From assembly GCF_016917755.1 (NCBI RefSeq), contig NZ_CP070326.1, positions 4,650,001 through 4,714,000 of the forward strand: a stretch of DNA of 64,000 nt, given 5' to 3'. The DNA is from Streptomyces noursei (GTDB taxonomy: Bacteria; Actinomycetota; Actinomycetes; Streptomycetales; Streptomycetaceae). Positions 62,294-64,000 of this stretch are shown in pieces (position 1 is the first letter of the stretch; the number at the start of each line of letters is the position of its first letter). Position numbers and translations under genes: made by a program. The notes beneath the pieces are model-generated. The model had not been told where the DNA came from and did not search any database. It saw nothing but the letters and a program-made list of their open reading frames with translations.

Positions 62294-62329
62294 TGCGGCG
62301 CACCAGGGGCGGGGCCCCGGCGGGCGGTG

Positions 62330-63673
62330 TCAGGCGGCGGCCGGCTCGGCGGCGGCCACCGGCTCCGTCTCGCCGATGCGGATGCTGGTGGCGCCGGCGT
62401 AGGCGTCGCGGTCCAGGATCTTCTCCCGGGCGGAGACCAGGATCGGGATGACCGATTGGCCGGCGACGTTGGTGGCGGTCCGCATCATGTCCAGGATCGG
62501 GTCGATGGCCATCAGCAGGCCGACGCCCTCCAGGGGCAGGCCCAGCGTCGAGAGGGTCAGGGTCAGCATGACCGTGGCGCCGGTGAGGCCGGCGGTGGCG
62601 GCGGAGCCGATGACCGAGACGAAGGCGATCAGGACGTAGTCGGCGATGCTGAGGTGGACGTTGAAGATCTGGGCGATGAAGATCGCGGCGATCGCCGGGT
62701 AGATCGAGGCGCAGCCGTCCATCTTGGTCGTCGAGCCGAACGGCACCGCGAAGGAGGCGTACTCCTTGGGCACGCCGAGGCGCTCGGTGACCTTCTGGGT
62801 GACCGGCATGGTGCCGACCGAGGAGCGGGAGACGAAGGCCAGCTGGATGGCGGGCCAGGCGCCGCGGAAGAACTGGATCGGGTTGACCTTGGCGACGGTG
62901 GAGAGCAGCAGCGGGTAGACGCCGAAGAGGACCAGCGCGCAGCCGACGTAGATGTCGACGGTGAAGGTCGCGTACTTGCCGATGAGGTTCCAGCCGTAGG
63001 TGGCGATGGCGTGGCCGATGAGGCCGACGGTGCCGATCGGGGCGAGCCGGATGACCCACCACAGGGCCTTCTGGAGCAGTTCCAGGGCGGCGCGGCTGAG
63101 CTTGAGGACCGGTTCGGCCTTCTCGCCGAGCTGCAGCGCGGCGATGCCGGCGACGGCCGCGATGAAGACGATCTGCAGGACGTTGAGCTCGGTGAACGGC
63201 GTGATGACGTCGGTGGGGACGATGCCGGTGAGGAAGTCGATCCAGGAGCCGGTGTGCTGGGGGAGCTTGCCGTCCTTGGGCGTCAGACCGGTGCCCGCGC
63301 CGGGGTGCGTCAGCAGGCCGATGGCCAGGCCGATCGCCACCGCGATCAGCGAGGTGACCATGAACCACAGCAGGGTGCGGGTGGCCAGCCGGGCGGCGTT
63401 GTTGACCTGCCGCAGGTTGGTGATCGAGACCAGGATCGCGAAGAAGACCAGGGGGGCGACGGCCAGCTTCAGCAGCTGGACGAAGAGGTCGCCGATGTGC
63501 TCCAGCGTGGAGCCGAGCCAGCCGATGTCACCGCTCTTGGCGACCCAGCCGAGCAGCACGCCGAGGGCGAGGCCGGCCAGGATCTGCACCCAGAACGGGA
63601 TCTTGGGTATTCGGGAGGTCTTCGGGGTCTGGGGCGCCGCGGCGGGCGCGGGGGTCTGGGCAGACGTGGACAA
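62330..63673 (-). CDS. Dicarboxylate/amino acid:cation symporter (DAACS family)
   Basis: The 447-residue Glt-type secondary transporter has eight helices and two re-entrant loops. The first loop is SRSSVGTMPVTQ, in place of the usual Ser-rich SSSSATLP. Helix 7 has FGSTTKMDGCASIYPAIAAI, and the substrate helix 8 has AIDPILDMMRTATNVAGQ with the conserved Asp, Arg and Asn. The Arg favours acidic substrates such as C4-dicarboxylates, glutamate or aspartate. TTG at 63673 is preferred because GGAG lies 8 bases upstream. A perfect hairpin-like operator lies ~250 bases upstream. Confidence 0.92.
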   Translation of the reverse strand: MSTSAQTPAPAAAPQTPKTSRIPKIPFWVQILAGLALGVLLGWVAKSGDIGWLGSTLEHIGDLFVQLLKLAVAPLVFFAILVSITNLRQVNNAARLATRTLLWFMVTSLIAVAIGLAIGLLTHPGAGTGLTPKDGKLPQHTGSWIDFLTGIVPTDVITPFTELNVLQIVFIAAVAGIAALQLGEKAEPVLKLSRAALELLQKALWWVIRLAPIGTVGLIGHAIATYGWNLIGKYATFTVDIYVGCALVLFGVYPLLLSTVAKVNPIQFFRGAWPAIQLAFVSRSSVGTMPVTQKVTERLGVPKEYASFAVPFGSTTKMDGCASIYPAIAAIFIAQIFNVHLSIADYVLIAFVSVIGSAATAGLTGATVMLTLTLSTLGLPLEGVGLLMAIDPILDMMRTATNVAGQSVIPILVSAREKILDRDAYAGATSIRIGETEPVAAAEPAAA

Positions 63674-64000
63674 CGGACACACTCCGGGAACGGGAAGACG
63701 TGGGACGCGGGGCGTCGGGACGGCGTGAAGTGGCGCCAGGAGGTCCGTACGTACAGGCAGGATCTCCGGCCGCTGGGGACGTGTCAGCGGCGGCAACAGG
63801 CCGCGGACATACAGCGGCAAAGATCGACGTGCAGGCGCACCACGAGCGGGACGCTCATGGGGGTCGAGGGCGCAGCTGCGGTCTTCATGACATGCACGTT
63901 AACACTTGAACTTTGAGGAACCCAAAGAAAATCTTTGGGTCGGTGTGACGGTCGGCGGGCCGTCGTGAAAACGGCCGGAATACACAAAAGGGCGCCCGTT
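63674..64000. other. Upstream region of the symporter gene
   Basis: These 327 bases at the right edge of the window hold no supported gene. The part right of 63880 is AT-richer, with GTTAACACTTGAAC and the inverted repeat described separately, consistent with a regulated promoter and a ~200-base leader. Confidence 0.5.
63921..63939. promoter_or_regulatory. Inverted repeat upstream of the symporter gene
   Basis: CCCAAAGA-AAA-TCTTTGGG is a perfect 8-bp inverted repeat with a 3-base centre. A related half site (CTTTGAGG) lies 4 bases to the left. In an AT-rich promoter-like context it is best read as an operator for a repressor or activator. Confidence 0.6.

Overview
The window is high-GC actinobacterial DNA and almost certainly comes from a Streptomyces chromosome. 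The evidence is strong G/C third-position bias, frequent GTG and TTG starts, a complete 14-subunit nuo operon plus a second reduced nuo cluster, futalosine-type menaquinone genes (mqnA, mqnC), a Streptomyces K15-type DD-peptidase and a secreted RelA-like ATP nucleotide pyrophosphokinase. No rRNA, tRNA, CRISPR array, transposase, prophage or plasmid function was seen. The region looks like conserved core chromosome.

Layout. Positions 1-6149 (minus) hold a second complex I-like operon, nuoA-B-C-H-I-J-K-L, whose nuoL runs off the left edge. It has no nuoD, E, F or G. Positions 6412-9699 (minus) carry an orphan pair resembling type VII secretion genes: a Pro-rich MinD/ParA-like ATPase (EspI-like) and an EccD-like membrane protein. 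Positions 9869-13648 (plus) carry two paralogous sensor kinases and a NarL-type response regulator. korA-korB (2-oxoglutarate:ferredoxin oxidoreductase) and a RarD transporter follow. Then come, on minus, an ABC-2 exporter, a LolA/DUF2092-like exported protein and a polyprenyl diphosphate synthase. On plus are a fumarylacetoacetase and a small lipoprotein. Positions 25429-41681 (minus) hold the full nuoA-N operon with mostly overlapping start/stop codons.

Positions 42447-44316 (plus) encode secreted NlpC/P60 and RelA/SpoT-like proteins. An alpha/beta hydrolase and an AhpD-like protein follow, then a geranylgeranyl-reductase-family flavoprotein, a GNAT acetyltransferase, the DD-peptidase and menG. 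Next are mqnC with a degenerate amidohydrolase-like partner, a membrane Ser/Thr kinase, an esterase, mqnA, a cold-shock protein and two tiny Cys-rich proteins. The right end has an acyl-CoA ligase with its TetR repressor, another hydrolase and a dicarboxylate symporter.

The theme is respiratory electron entry and its quinone. Two complex I variants, a ferredoxin-reducing KorAB, and menaquinone enzymes (MqnA, MqnC, a prenyl synthase, MenG and a possible MenJ-type reductase) lie within about 55 kb. A well-matched Rex (NADH/NAD+) operator lies upstream of nuoA.

The most notable sequence observations are: (i) the reduced complex I with a long low-complexity NuoC tail, near korAB; (ii) the orphan EspI/EccD-like pair; (iii) in-frame repeat insertions in nuoM, nuoG, a sensor kinase and the mqnC partner gene; (iv) six GTGATC sites between nuoA and the NlpC/P60 gene; and (v) a conserved operator pair predicted for the TetR regulator.
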